NCBI RefSeq assembly: GCF_001730525.1
Contig: NZ_MDFN01000009.1
Span: 62,001-126,000 of the forward strand
Direction of reading: 5' to 3'
Source: Arcticibacter eurypsychrophilus
Lineage (GTDB): Bacteria; Bacteroidota; Bacteroidia; Sphingobacteriales; Sphingobacteriaceae
Length of the DNA stretch: 64,000 nt
Shown here: positions 29,696 through 38,593 of the stretch, in pieces
How the letters are laid out: every line of letters starts with the position of its first letter
Numbering within the stretch: position 1 is the first letter of the stretch
Program-made: the position numbers and the translations under genes
The notes under the pieces: generated by a model
What the model was told of the DNA's origin: nothing
The model's database searches: none
The model's input: only the letters and a program-made list of their open reading frames with translations

Positions 29696-32098
29696 ATGAA
29701 ACATACTTATAAAATAAGCGGAATGAGCTGTGAAGGCTGCCGCGAAAAAGTGGAACAGGCACTGAATAAAATAAAAGGTATTTCTTCGGTGGTTAGCTTA
29801 AAACCGCCTGAAGCTACTATTACAATGGAAAAGCATGTGCCAATAGAAAAATTACGGGAAACCTTATCTGCAGCAGGAAATTATACAATAGAAATGGCAG
29901 GCCATCAAGTTGCAGAATCGAATACTCATGCTACTATATTGCCAGATGTCAAATCTAATTCTACGCTAAAGTATTCATGTCCCATGCACCCGGAAATTAT
30001 ACGAGACAAGCCTGGTGCCTGTCCAATCTGCGGAATGGATCTGGTACCAATATCTGGAACAGGCACAAAAGAAGAAGATGAAGAAGATCAAACATACGAT
30101 ACATTACTGCGCAAGTTCAAAATAGCTGCGCTGCTTACAGCTCCTATCTTCCTTATTTCCATGTCAGAAATGATCCCTGGTAATCCCTTGCTTACACTTA
30201 TGGATCTTAAGTACTGGAACTGGGTACAATTTGCCCTGTCAATTCCAGTAGTATTTTACGCAACCTGGATGTTCTTTGAGCGTGCATGGCAGTCAGTTAT
30301 CACCTGGAACTTAAATATGTTTACTTTAATTGGCATTGGTGCAGGGGTTGCCTGGCTTTTTAGCATCATCTCCCTATTGTTCCCAGGTATTTTTCCAGAT
30401 CAGTTCAAGACCCATGCAGGTACTGTTTATGTGTACTTTGAGGCGGCAAGCGTCATTCTTACGCTAGTATTACTTGGGCAGCTTTTGGAGGCACGTGCAC
30501 ATGGCAAGACCAACAGTGCTATTAAAGAACTGCTGAAACTGGCACCTAATGAGGCCACAAAAATTGATGAAAAAAAAGAAACGAAAGTTGCCATTGATGA
30601 CATCCAGAAAGGAGATTTACTACGCGTAAAACCAGGCGAAAAGGTACCCGTTGATGGAAGTATCCAATCAGGAGAAGTAACTATCGATGAATCGATGATA
30701 TCCGGAGAACCTATTCCTGTTGATAAGAAACCAGGAGACAAGGTCAGTTCTGGCACCATAAACGGAAACAAAACCTTTACAATGCTGGCAGAAAAAGTAG
30801 GGTCAGAAACCTTGCTTTCTCAGATTATTGAAATGGTTAATTCGGCAAGCCGCTCGAAAGCTCCTATACAGAAACTGGCAGATAAAATATCGGGTTATTT
30901 CGTCCCTATTGTGGTTCTCATCTCGGTGATAACTTTTATTGTTTGGGCAATTTATGGCCCTGAGCCTTCCTACGTCTACGCATTTGTAAATGCAATAGCG
31001 GTGCTGATCATTGCCTGCCCCTGTGCGCTTGGCCTTGCCACACCGATGTCGGTGATGGTTGGTGTTGGAAAAGGTGCAAAATCTGGCATACTTATCAAAA
31101 ATGCAGAGTCTTTGGAAAAGATGAATGCAATAGATATAGTCGTTATAGATAAAACAGGAACCGTTACCGAAGGAAAACCATCCGTTGAAAAAGTGGTTAG
31201 CACAAACCATGATTTCACAGAAGACGATATTCTTCAAAAAATCATATCCTTGAACAGCAGCAGTGAGCATCCTTTGGCACAAGCCACGCTTCGCTATGGA
31301 GAAGAAAAGAATATCAAAATTGAACCTATAACACATTTTGAAGCGATTACCGGAAAAGGGGTTATTGGTGTACTCGGAAAAGAAAAACTGTCCCTGGGCA
31401 ACGAAAAGCTAATGGAACAGGTAAGTGCAAAAATTACTTCGGAATTAAGTGAGCAAGTTAAAGCGGAGCAAAAACAGGGCAAAACAGTCTCTTATTTATC
31501 GGTTGGAAATGTTGCTGTTGGTTTTGTGGTAATCTATGATAAGATTAAGGAATCAAGCAAAGAAGCAATCAATAAACTACAGCAAGAAGGTCTGCAGGTT
31601 TGGATGTTTACCGGCGACAATGAAGATACAGCAAAAGCCGTAAGTAAAACCTTGAAACTTGATGGATATAAAGCTCAAATGCTGCCAGAGGATAAACTTC
31701 AAGAGATAAAACGGCTACAGGCTGAGGGGAAAAAAGTAGCCATGGCAGGCGATGGCATCAATGATGCCCCTGCATTGTCGCAGGCAGATATTGGCATAGC
31801 CATGGGTACCGGTACTGATGTCGCCATTCAAAGCGCAGCCATTACTTTGGTTAAAGGTGACCTTAACGGAATTGCTAAAGCCCGGTTATTAAGCCATAAA
31901 GTAATGCGCAATATTAAGGGAAACCTCTTCTTTGCTTTAGGCTACAATATCCTTGGAATCCCTATTGCAGCGGGAGTCTTGTATCCTTTTTTTGGTATTC
32001 TTCTGTCGCCAATGATTGCTGCTCTGGCCATGAGCTTGAGTTCGGTTTCCGTTATCCTGAACTCCTTACGACTAAGGGGCACAAAGCTGCAGGAATAA
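29696..32098 (+). CDS. copA: Copper-translocating P1B-type ATPase
   Basis: 800 residues. N-terminal HMA domain with GMSCEGC (Cys12, Cys15), then a heavy-metal-binding module CPMHPEII...CPICGMDLVP (95-117). Membrane helices lie at about 142-265. The actuator loop contains ISGEP. The ion-binding CPC is at 441-443 (IIACPCALGLATP), phosphorylated Asp485 is in VIDKTGT, the HP motif is in SSEHPLA (about 522-528) and GDGINDAP is present. The CPC and HP motifs identify a soft-metal exporter, most likely Cu(I). The gene begins 12 bp after the multicopper oxidase stop, so it is the efflux pump of the same operon. Silver could also be a substrate. Confidence 0.96.
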   Translation: MKHTYKISGMSCEGCREKVEQALNKIKGISSVVSLKPPEATITMEKHVPIEKLRETLSAAGNYTIEMAGHQVAESNTHATILPDVKSNSTLKYSCPMHPEIIRDKPGACPICGMDLVPISGTGTKEEDEEDQTYDTLLRKFKIAALLTAPIFLISMSEMIPGNPLLTLMDLKYWNWVQFALSIPVVFYATWMFFERAWQSVITWNLNMFTLIGIGAGVAWLFSIISLLFPGIFPDQFKTHAGTVYVYFEAASVILTLVLLGQLLEARAHGKTNSAIKELLKLAPNEATKIDEKKETKVAIDDIQKGDLLRVKPGEKVPVDGSIQSGEVTIDESMISGEPIPVDKKPGDKVSSGTINGNKTFTMLAEKVGSETLLSQIIEMVNSASRSKAPIQKLADKISGYFVPIVVLISVITFIVWAIYGPEPSYVYAFVNAIAVLIIACPCALGLATPMSVMVGVGKGAKSGILIKNAESLEKMNAIDIVVIDKTGTVTEGKPSVEKVVSTNHDFTEDDILQKIISLNSSSEHPLAQATLRYGEEKNIKIEPITHFEAITGKGVIGVLGKEKLSLGNEKLMEQVSAKITSELSEQVKAEQKQGKTVSYLSVGNVAVGFVVIYDKIKESSKEAINKLQQEGLQVWMFTGDNEDTAKAVSKTLKLDGYKAQMLPEDKLQEIKRLQAEGKKVAMAGDGINDAPALSQADIGIAMGTGTDVAIQSAAITLVKGDLNGIAKARLLSHKVMRNIKGNLFFALGYNILGIPIAAGVLYPFFGILLSPMIAALAMSLSSVSVILNSLRLRGTKLQE

Positions 32099-32215
32099 AT
32101 AGAAAAACCAAACAGTCAACCTGCATTAAATATGATCAGTATCATTTCACAAACTATTGATTGTTAATATCATACTCTTTTAATTACACTATATTCGGAT
32201 AAATAAATTCACATC

Positions 32216-32668
32216 ATGAAAAAGCTTAAAACAATCTTCGTACTGCTTATTATCTTCCTTGCAGGAACAGTAAGTAACTCACATGCACAAGGGGTATCTC
32301 CACAATCGAAAAAAATCGCTATAGATGCTAAAGGCGGTATCCATAATCATCTGGGAACTAAATTAGGGTATATTGATAAGGACAATATCGTAAGAAATAA
32401 CAAAGGCCAGAAAATCTATTTTATTGATAAAAGCGGAAACGTTATTGATGCTAATGGGAAAAGACTTGGAAAAGCAGAGAAGAATGGTAATTTCTACAAT
32501 ACTCAAGGAACTAGTGTAATAACTGTTAGAGATAAAGATGCCGCAATGTGCGAAATATTAGATCCTGAAGGACATACCATGGGTACAGTGCATAAAAACT
32601 ATAAACTGCATGCATGTGCCGCTCACTGCTTAATGCTAAAAGAAAAGAAGGACAAGGCCAAGATTTAA
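32216..32668 (+). CDS. Secreted short-repeat protein (possible 5-fold beta-flower type)
   Basis: 150 residues with a clear signal peptide (cleavage near SHAQG, residue 24-25). The mature part is made of short repeats of the form G-x-x-I/V-x-x-x-x-G-x-x-I/L-G (GGIHNHLGTKLGYIDKDNIVRNNKGQKIYFIDKSGNVIDANGKRLGKAEKNGN). This resembles the Bacteroidota 5-fold beta-flower proteins, a match made from memory. A C-terminal tail carries CEI, CAAHC and several histidines, which may bind metal. It follows the copper ATPase by 117 bp and ends just before a strong terminator, so it may close the copper transcript. Confidence 0.7.
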   Translation: MKKLKTIFVLLIIFLAGTVSNSHAQGVSPQSKKIAIDAKGGIHNHLGTKLGYIDKDNIVRNNKGQKIYFIDKSGNVIDANGKRLGKAEKNGNFYNTQGTSVITVRDKDAAMCEILDPEGHTMGTVHKNYKLHACAAHCLMLKEKKDKAKI

Positions 32669-33162
32669 CCTGAAATCTTGTCTAATAAGCTTCCAAAAAG
32701 CCTTGGTTAATATGCATGACCAGGACTTTTTGAAAGTAATATTGGTCAAGTACAATATAAGCACTCATAACATTAGCTTAGAAAAAGGCTTGATAGATGA
32801 TAAAAGGCATAAGATTGAAAGTGTTTATATTAGTGACACCAGATAAAGCATATATTTTCTTTCTTTAAATAAATGACTGCACTTTAAAATTCCGGGATCT
32901 TTTTTCATTTGCAAATAGAAGCACTTTTTGCAGTAGTTACTTAAGTAGATTACTACTGTCTATTAGCGGGTTAAATTTAAACCCTCCCTATTATTCTATA
33001 ACCCATATTCTCCATTTTCTAAAATTATTATAAACCCATTTCACCAATCAAACCAATTTCAACATTTTTGATCATCAGTTTTTGATAAAAAAATCGAAAC
33101 CAACTTCTACCCCCTTTCTATTTATTCCTAAACAAAATCCTTAAAACTTCTCTTTATCAATT
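32669..33162. other. 494-bp intergenic stretch after the copper cluster
   Basis: It begins with a terminator-like hairpin (see 32694-32732). Beyond that the sequence is AT-rich. A 44-codon frame at 32712-32846 starts inside the hairpin loop and is not supported as a gene. The promoter of the metallophosphoesterase gene must lie in the last part, but no clear element was found. Confidence 0.5.
32694..32732 (+). terminator. Terminator at the end of the copper cluster
   Basis: CAAAAAGCCTTGGT (32694-32707) pairs with ACCAGGACTTTTTG (32719-32732) over 14 positions with one mismatch and one G-U pair. The 3-prime arm contains a run of five Ts. It sits 25 bp past the stop of the secreted repeat protein. 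Confidence 0.6.
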
Positions 33163-34263
33163 ATGCGTGCGTTTTTACAAAAAATTCTTACCCAACCAGT
33201 AATCACACTGGCAAATAAACTCTCCTCCAGACCCGATCAAACACACGTACACAAAGCACTAACCACCCTTTTTAATAAAATTCAAACCAAACCAGGCAAA
33301 AATGGATTAATCCTCGATTTCGATAACACCTCCAAACTGATCATCTTCTCCGATCAACATAAAGGTTCCCGGAATTTCAATGACGACTTTGCACGATCTG
33401 AAAAGAACTACCTCGCTGCCCTCAGTTATTATAACACCGAAAACTACTTGTATTGCAATTTAGGCGACAGCGAAGAACTCTGGAAAAACACCCTTAACGG
33501 AGTACTCAAAAGCAATACCGCCACCTTTGATCAAGAGCACCTGTTTTCACAGCGAAATGCTTTTATAAAAGTCTTCGGAAATCACGATTTATACTGGGAC
33601 AATGACCCACTCGCTCCTTTAACCCTTGAAAAGGTATACGGCCAGAAAATAAAAATATACGAAGGAGTAATCTTAAGATTGGTCCTAAAAAATACCCCTC
33701 TTTCTATATTTCTAACCCATGGACATCAGGGTGACCTCCAAAGCGATGGCAACTGGTTCAGTAAATGGTTTGTTTCTACTATCTGGGCACCGTTCCAATC
33801 CTACCTGCGCATCAATCCAAATACACCGGCCTATAACAGTCAGCTTAAATCAGAGCACAATATGATGATGTACAACTGGACGGCTAAACAGTCAAATCTG
33901 GTTCTAATAACAGGTCATACACACCAGCCCGTCTTCAATTCCCTTACACATTTGGAGCGCATGTATATGCGATTAGAAACCGCCAGACAAAACAATAACC
34001 AACGAGAAATTCAACAAATAGAAGTCGAACTACTAGCCGGAAAATTCAGCGGAGAAACTTCTCCACGTCTCGCATATTCCAAAAATACTTATTTCAATAC
34101 CGGCTGCTGCTGTTTTAGTGATGGAGATATTACAGGTATAGAAATAGAAGGTGGTAAAATTCGACTCATTAAATGGAAGTCTGAAGGCACCGATCACACT
34201 AAACGTATCATACTGGAAGAAAGCAAATTAGAAGAACTTCTTGATGCAACAAAAATTAATTAA
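33163..34263 (+). CDS. Calcineurin-like metallophosphoesterase
   Basis: 366 residues without signal peptide. The binuclear-metal motifs appear in order: FSDQHKGSRNF, LYCNLGDSEELW, KVFGNHDLYWD, LTHGHQGD and ITGHTHQPVF, matching the D-x-H / GD / GNHD / H / GHTH signature. Asp-Gln-His instead of Asp-x-His keeps the first motif. The C-terminal part holds CCCFSDGDITGIEIEGGKIRLIKW, like other stand-alone bacterial members. Substrates of this subgroup are unknown; phosphoesters of nucleotides or lipids are possible. It stands alone, 118 bp before a choice-of-anchor lipoprotein gene. Confidence 0.9.
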   Translation: MRAFLQKILTQPVITLANKLSSRPDQTHVHKALTTLFNKIQTKPGKNGLILDFDNTSKLIIFSDQHKGSRNFNDDFARSEKNYLAALSYYNTENYLYCNLGDSEELWKNTLNGVLKSNTATFDQEHLFSQRNAFIKVFGNHDLYWDNDPLAPLTLEKVYGQKIKIYEGVILRLVLKNTPLSIFLTHGHQGDLQSDGNWFSKWFVSTIWAPFQSYLRINPNTPAYNSQLKSEHNMMMYNWTAKQSNLVLITGHTHQPVFNSLTHLERMYMRLETARQNNNQREIQQIEVELLAGKFSGETSPRLAYSKNTYFNTGCCCFSDGDITGIEIEGGKIRLIKWKSEGTDHTKRIILEESKLEELLDATKIN

Positions 34264-34381
34264 ATCTCAAAGAAGCAATAGTACAAGCACGGAGCTTAGG
34301 TTAGTGTTAACAATAATATAACCTTAAATTTAAATATCGGTAATCTTGTAGGGATAGATTCGTGGTCATAATCTACAAATA

Positions 34382-35911
34382 ATGAAGAAAATCTTACTAT
34401 CCTGCTTCCTGCTAACCGCACTGATTGGTTGCAAAAAAGACAAACAGACAGACCCTATTATCAATGAAGATGCGTCAACATTTACTGAAAGCGGATCTTT
34501 TGATGTTGGAGAAACCGGAGCAGCAGAAATCAGTGCCTTCGACCCCACAACAAATAGACTATTTGTAGTTAGGAATGAGAAAGAAGGTCTGGCAAGTCAA
34601 CTGAATCAAATTGAAGTGATTGATTTCACAAATCCTTCAGCCATGAAATCCATCGGCTCAATTGCCATGCTTCCTTTTGGTGGAGCGGTGAATAGCCTTT
34701 CCGTTTCTGATGGAAAACTTGCTGCAGCCATCCAATCAACAGACAAACAGGCAAATGGTAAAATAGTCGTATTTAAAACCAGTGATTACAGTGTGATTGC
34801 TCAAATTACAGTAGGTGCATTGCCTGATATGGTTACTTTTTCCAGCGATGGCAAGTATATTATATCTGCCAATGAAGGGGAACCTAATACCACTTATACA
34901 AATGATCCTTTAGGTACGGTATCCATAATTTCTGTAAATGATAATTATGCAGTCACCACGCTTGACTTCTCTTCTATGGCCTCACAGCTTCCCGCTTTAA
35001 AGCTCAAAGGTTTCCGCATATTCGGACCCGGTCTTAATTTCGTAAAAGACATCGAGCCGGAATACATTACCATCTCCGCAGATTCTAAAACGGCGTGGGT
35101 AACGCTTCAGGAAAATAACGCCATTGCTAAAATAGATATCGTCTCGAAAACCATTACAAACATCTTTCCCTTAGGATTTAAGAATTACAATACTGATGGT
35201 AATGAAATAGACCCTAGTGATTTGGATGGCGGCTATAAACCTGCCAAATGGAACGTAAAAGGCATGTATCTTCCCGATGGAATAGCCGTGATTGAAAATA
35301 ACGGTACACCATATTTATTTACAGCAAATGAAGGTGATTCAAGAGAATATGATGGCTTCACAGAGATGTTACGCGTAAAAAACAAGGATATAAAACTAGA
35401 TCCTACTGCTTTTCCTGATGCAGCCACATTGAAAATGGATGCGAATTTAGGCAGACTAAATGTGACCACCACATTAGGCGATACAGACAAAGATGGAGAC
35501 ATGGACGAATTATATTCTCTAGGATCCCGTTCGTTTAGCATTTGGAATGGTAATGATGGGACCCAGGTGTTTGACAGCAAAAATGAGCTGGATGCCAAAT
35601 GTGTTGCTGCCTCAGTATATGATGATGGCAGAAGTGACGATAAAAGTGTAGAGCCTGAGGGCATCACTATCGGAACCGTAGGAAGTAAAAAAATAGCTTT
35701 TGTAGGAATGGAACGCGCTGATGCTGTAGCGGTATACGATCTAACAACACCCACTAAACCTGTGTTTTTACAATTACTTAAATGCGGAGATGCCCCCGAA
35801 GGTGTTCTATTTATTCCTGCTAAAGATAGCCCAACAAAAAAGAGCTTATTAGTGGTTAGTAGCGAAGGCGATGGTGTAATTAAAATATATACCCCGAATA
35901 CCATATTGTAA
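34382..35911 (+). CDS. Choice-of-anchor I family lipoprotein (beta-propeller, alkaline-phosphatase-like annotation)
   Basis: 509 residues: lipoprotein signal with LIGC (Cys17), then a YVTN/beta-propeller-like body. Typical pieces are GETGAAEISAFDPTTNRLFVV, ALPDMVTFSSDGKYIISANEGEPNTTYTNDPLGTVSII, EPEYITISADSKTAWVTLQENNAIAKIDI, IENNGTPYLFTANEGDSREYDGF, VEPEGITIG and GDAPEGVLFIP. This set defines the choice-of-anchor I family, often called mesenchyme-specific or alkaline-phosphatase-like without proof of activity. It would face the cell surface or periplasm. No partner genes are linked, and function is unknown. Confidence 0.88.
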   Translation: MKKILLSCFLLTALIGCKKDKQTDPIINEDASTFTESGSFDVGETGAAEISAFDPTTNRLFVVRNEKEGLASQLNQIEVIDFTNPSAMKSIGSIAMLPFGGAVNSLSVSDGKLAAAIQSTDKQANGKIVVFKTSDYSVIAQITVGALPDMVTFSSDGKYIISANEGEPNTTYTNDPLGTVSIISVNDNYAVTTLDFSSMASQLPALKLKGFRIFGPGLNFVKDIEPEYITISADSKTAWVTLQENNAIAKIDIVSKTITNIFPLGFKNYNTDGNEIDPSDLDGGYKPAKWNVKGMYLPDGIAVIENNGTPYLFTANEGDSREYDGFTEMLRVKNKDIKLDPTAFPDAATLKMDANLGRLNVTTTLGDTDKDGDMDELYSLGSRSFSIWNGNDGTQVFDSKNELDAKCVAASVYDDGRSDDKSVEPEGITIGTVGSKKIAFVGMERADAVAVYDLTTPTKPVFLQLLKCGDAPEGVLFIPAKDSPTKKSLLVVSSEGDGVIKIYTPNTIL

Positions 35912-36007
35912 CATGTAATCGATGTGAAAATATCTGAACACAAAGATCCCCCCTCCCAAACTGCTTTTAGTTGATCTAAAATAAGAAATACACTTGATTT
36001 ATGTCAA

Positions 36008-36166
36008 TCACGTAGTTTGTGGGATGCAGTATGATTTAATGCGATTTAAGGTTTCAGGAGTGATACCCAGGTAGGATGCAATTAAATTCTGAAGAATTCT
36101 TTGAAAAATGGTTGGATTACTTTCGGCCAGTCGCACATATTTCCCATCCGCAGAGTGTGGTGGAGC
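36008..36166 (-). pseudogene. C-terminal fragment of a Crp/Fnr-family regulator
   Basis: Read on the minus strand, about 50 codons give ADGKYVRLAESNPTIF followed by QRILQNLIASYLGITPETLNR and a stop at 36008. The ASYLGITPETLNRI stretch is the recognition region of the Crp-type helix-turn-helix, and KYVRLAESNP is the usual lead-in. A stop codon lies immediately upstream in the same frame, and no cyclic-nucleotide-binding domain is present, so this is a dead remnant. The surrounding 35912-36298 region has no other gene. Confidence 0.7.
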
Positions 36167-36257
36167 TTACTAAGCTACGCTTGATGTCACCAATATTAAT
36201 CATATTAAATGAACCATGTACAATCCCGGAGCAAAGTCAAACTCAACAGAAATCTTA

Positions 36258-36288
36258 GAAGATACCTTTTCACCATAAAAGTATCTTC
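36258..36288 (-). terminator. Terminator-like hairpin after the asparagine/aspartate operon
   Basis: GAAGATACCTTTT (36258-36270) pairs with AAAAGTATCTTC (36277-36288) with a single bulged C and a 6-nt loop. It is 10 bp beyond the porin stop, at the end of the four-gene minus-strand unit. Confidence 0.5.
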
Positions 36289-36298
36289 CAGGATTGAA

Positions 36299-37498
36299 TT
36301 AGAAGTTATACAAAAAGCCAAAGTTTACACGAGAAGCAGGCAAACTTTTATTAGGATCTTGAGCATATTCTAATGTCTTTTTACCCCAAAGAAATTCGGC
36401 TCCTACGGTAAAACTTGGTACAACATCATACATAATGTTTCCACCTGCATACTGGTTTAGCATGGATTCCCATCCTAAAGAGCCATCCTTACCGTTAAAT
36501 TTATTGTACGAAGCAATAAATAAAGTATGTATTTGATTGCTCCAGTAATGCTGATAAGAGGCATAACCTGCATTTACAGGAAGTAATGAAAGTTTTGATG
36601 CATCAAACCGGTCAACTGAACCGTCCAAACCACTTCCACCAACGGAAAGGAAGTAATCAGTTATTCCTTTTCCAAGATTAAACTGGAACTGAAAGTTATT
36701 TCTTTTATCAGCACCGGCAAACAGATTTACCATTGCACTTACGCCATAACCATCAGACGAATTAAAGCTATCATTAGCACCGTAGCCTATGCTACGATAA
36801 ATACCGGCAACTTTAATAAAACCTGGTTTTAAATTATATTTTAATGTGGCAATAAAATCAGGTAAGCGGCGCGGTTCATAATAAATACTGCTATTTTCAG
36901 GAACGGTATAATCATATAAGCGTCTTGGCTCCATAACCTCTAAAGCAAGTTCTGTTTGCAATTTAGAAGTTAAATTGCCTGTATATCTGATCATTGGACG
37001 ACGGGATTCTACCATACCCGTTGGGCCATCCCAATCAAACAGACTTGAAGGCCACATGTCTGCATCACCAAAAGTACTCCAGGTTTGACCTAATAAAAAA
37101 TTATCGTACTGTACAAATGCATGACGGATACGGAAAGTAGATTTATTATCGGGTCCGCCTTCAAAATCACCTTCTATACGTGCGAATACTTCTTTCCCAT
37201 CTTTGAAACGGCGAGTACCGTCAAATCTGATCTGTGTCTGACGCATATCTACCCATATTCCTGGACGGTCTTTTCCATCAACATCATTATTATGAATTCC
37301 AAATGTGCTGTTTCCATGCAAATTTCCTTTGATATCATAAATGCCATTAAACTTTAATCTTCCTTTTAAAACAGCCTCAAACTCTGGTTTACCGTTAATT
37401 GAGTCTTTGGATGAATAATTTAATAATTGCGCATTAGCCCCAGAAGTAAAAATCATAAAAGAAACGATTACCAAGGCTTTGAAAATATTTATTCTCAT
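36299..37498 (-). CDS. DcaP-like trimeric outer-membrane porin
   Basis: 399 residues with a signal peptide (cleavage near ANAQ, about 22-24). The mature protein is a run of amphipathic strands ending in aromatic NFGFLYNF, as in outer-membrane beta-barrels. The segment GIWVDMRQTQIRFDGTRRFKDGKEVFARIEGDFEG...FRIRHAFVQYDNFLLGQTWSTFGDADMWPSSLFDWDGPTG is characteristic of the DcaP porin family, whose members pass dicarboxylates and similar anions. It is encoded 15 bp behind the asparaginase gene, so it most likely supplies asparagine or dicarboxylates to the periplasm. Confidence 0.87.
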   Translation of the reverse strand: MRINIFKALVIVSFMIFTSGANAQLLNYSSKDSINGKPEFEAVLKGRLKFNGIYDIKGNLHGNSTFGIHNNDVDGKDRPGIWVDMRQTQIRFDGTRRFKDGKEVFARIEGDFEGGPDNKSTFRIRHAFVQYDNFLLGQTWSTFGDADMWPSSLFDWDGPTGMVESRRPMIRYTGNLTSKLQTELALEVMEPRRLYDYTVPENSSIYYEPRRLPDFIATLKYNLKPGFIKVAGIYRSIGYGANDSFNSSDGYGVSAMVNLFAGADKRNNFQFQFNLGKGITDYFLSVGGSGLDGSVDRFDASKLSLLPVNAGYASYQHYWSNQIHTLFIASYNKFNGKDGSLGWESMLNQYAGGNIMYDVVPSFTVGAEFLWGKKTLEYAQDPNKSLPASRVNFGFLYNF

Positions 37499-37513
37499 GA
37501 TTAGTGTATAAAA

Positions 37514-38581
37514 CTAGTATTCGAAAAAGTATTGTTGAATTTTATCACGATTGGTGGTTTTCAACAAAGCCAACTGCAATAAGACGCGAGCTTTTTGAGG
37601 ATTCAAATCTTCAGAAGCAATAAAACCTAAAGCTTTGTCATCCACTTCAGAATCAATAGTTGTCCGGCCGCTAAATACACGGGAAGAACGAACTACTACA
37701 ACCCCTTTAGCCACTGCTCTTTTCAAAGCTTCTTCTGCTTCAGGATACAAGTTGCCATTTCCCACACCAGCCATAACTATACCTTTTGAACCTGAACTTA
37801 CAAAGGCGTCGATAGCAGTTGCGGTCATATTAGCATAGCCATATACAATATCAACCTTAGGTAATTTAGTAAATCTTTCATTGCTGAATTCACTTCTAAG
37901 CGTGTGCTTGCGTGTAGAAGAATAATAATAATCTGGTTTGCCATTAAAAATAAAACCTACCGGTCCAAAGTTTGAAGAACCAAAAGCCTCCAATCCTGTA
38001 GTGTTTGTTTTAGTTACATCACGTGCCGCATATATTTTTTCATTCATAGCTTGCAATACACCCATCCCGTTTGATTTAGGATCAGCCGCAATCGCAACTG
38101 CATCATATAGGTTTTTAGGGCCATCCGCAGAAAGTGCTGTTGCCGATCTCATCGCTCCAACCAGCACTACCGGCTTATTGCTTTTTACCGTTAAGGTAAG
38201 AAAGTAAGCGGTTTCTTCTTGTGTATCAGTTCCATGAGTGACAACAATACCATCCACATCTTTCCTGCCAAGCAGTTCATTAATCCTCGACACAAGCTTT
38301 ATCCAGACTTCATCATTCATGGCCTGGCTGCCAATCTGTGCCACCTGCTCTCCTTTAACATTCGCAAGCTTATGGATATCAGGCACTGCATTTAACAGTT
38401 GATCAATTGGTAATTTCCCGGCAGTGTAACGAGTGTCTGTACTACCAGCCTGGCCAACCCCGGCAATAGTTCCTCCTGTAGCCAAAATCATAATATTATG
38501 CTTTTGAGCCAGTGTAATAGTGAAGATTGCAAGGTTGAAGATGATAGTAATCATCAACTTCTTAATTTCTAAAGATTTCAT
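37514..38581 (-). CDS. ansB: Type II (periplasmic) L-asparaginase
   Basis: 355 residues. The signal peptide ends near LAQK (about 25). Catalytic motif 1 is ILATGGTIAGVGQAG with the nucleophilic Thr, motif 2 is VVTHGTDTQEETAYFL, supplying Thr-Asp, and a C-terminal VVRSSRVFSGRT segment is present. The enzyme hydrolyses asparagine to aspartate and ammonia. An exported form followed by aspartase and a dicarboxylate antiporter in one operon indicates use of asparagine as nitrogen and electron-acceptor source. It follows the aspartase gene by 12 bp. Confidence 0.95.
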   Translation of the reverse strand: MKSLEIKKLMITIIFNLAIFTITLAQKHNIMILATGGTIAGVGQAGSTDTRYTAGKLPIDQLLNAVPDIHKLANVKGEQVAQIGSQAMNDEVWIKLVSRINELLGRKDVDGIVVTHGTDTQEETAYFLTLTVKSNKPVVLVGAMRSATALSADGPKNLYDAVAIAADPKSNGMGVLQAMNEKIYAARDVTKTNTTGLEAFGSSNFGPVGFIFNGKPDYYYSSTRKHTLRSEFSNERFTKLPKVDIVYGYANMTATAIDAFVSSGSKGIVMAGVGNGNLYPEAEEALKRAVAKGVVVVRSSRVFSGRTTIDSEVDDKALGFIASEDLNPQKARVLLQLALLKTTNRDKIQQYFFEY

Positions 38582-38593
38582 ATTTATTATTGT

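Noticed and set aside
30803-31336. 177-codon minus-strand frame inside the Cu-ATPase gene
   Set aside because: Antisense shadow of a strongly conserved P-type ATPase; no domain resemblance.
32712-32846. 44-codon frame after the copper cluster
   Set aside because: Its start lies in the loop of a good terminator hairpin and the sequence shows no recognisable family.
35233-35943. 236-codon minus-strand frame inside the choice-of-anchor gene
   Set aside because: Shadow of a conserved plus-strand gene with lipoprotein signal; Ser/Pro-rich composition typical of antisense frames.
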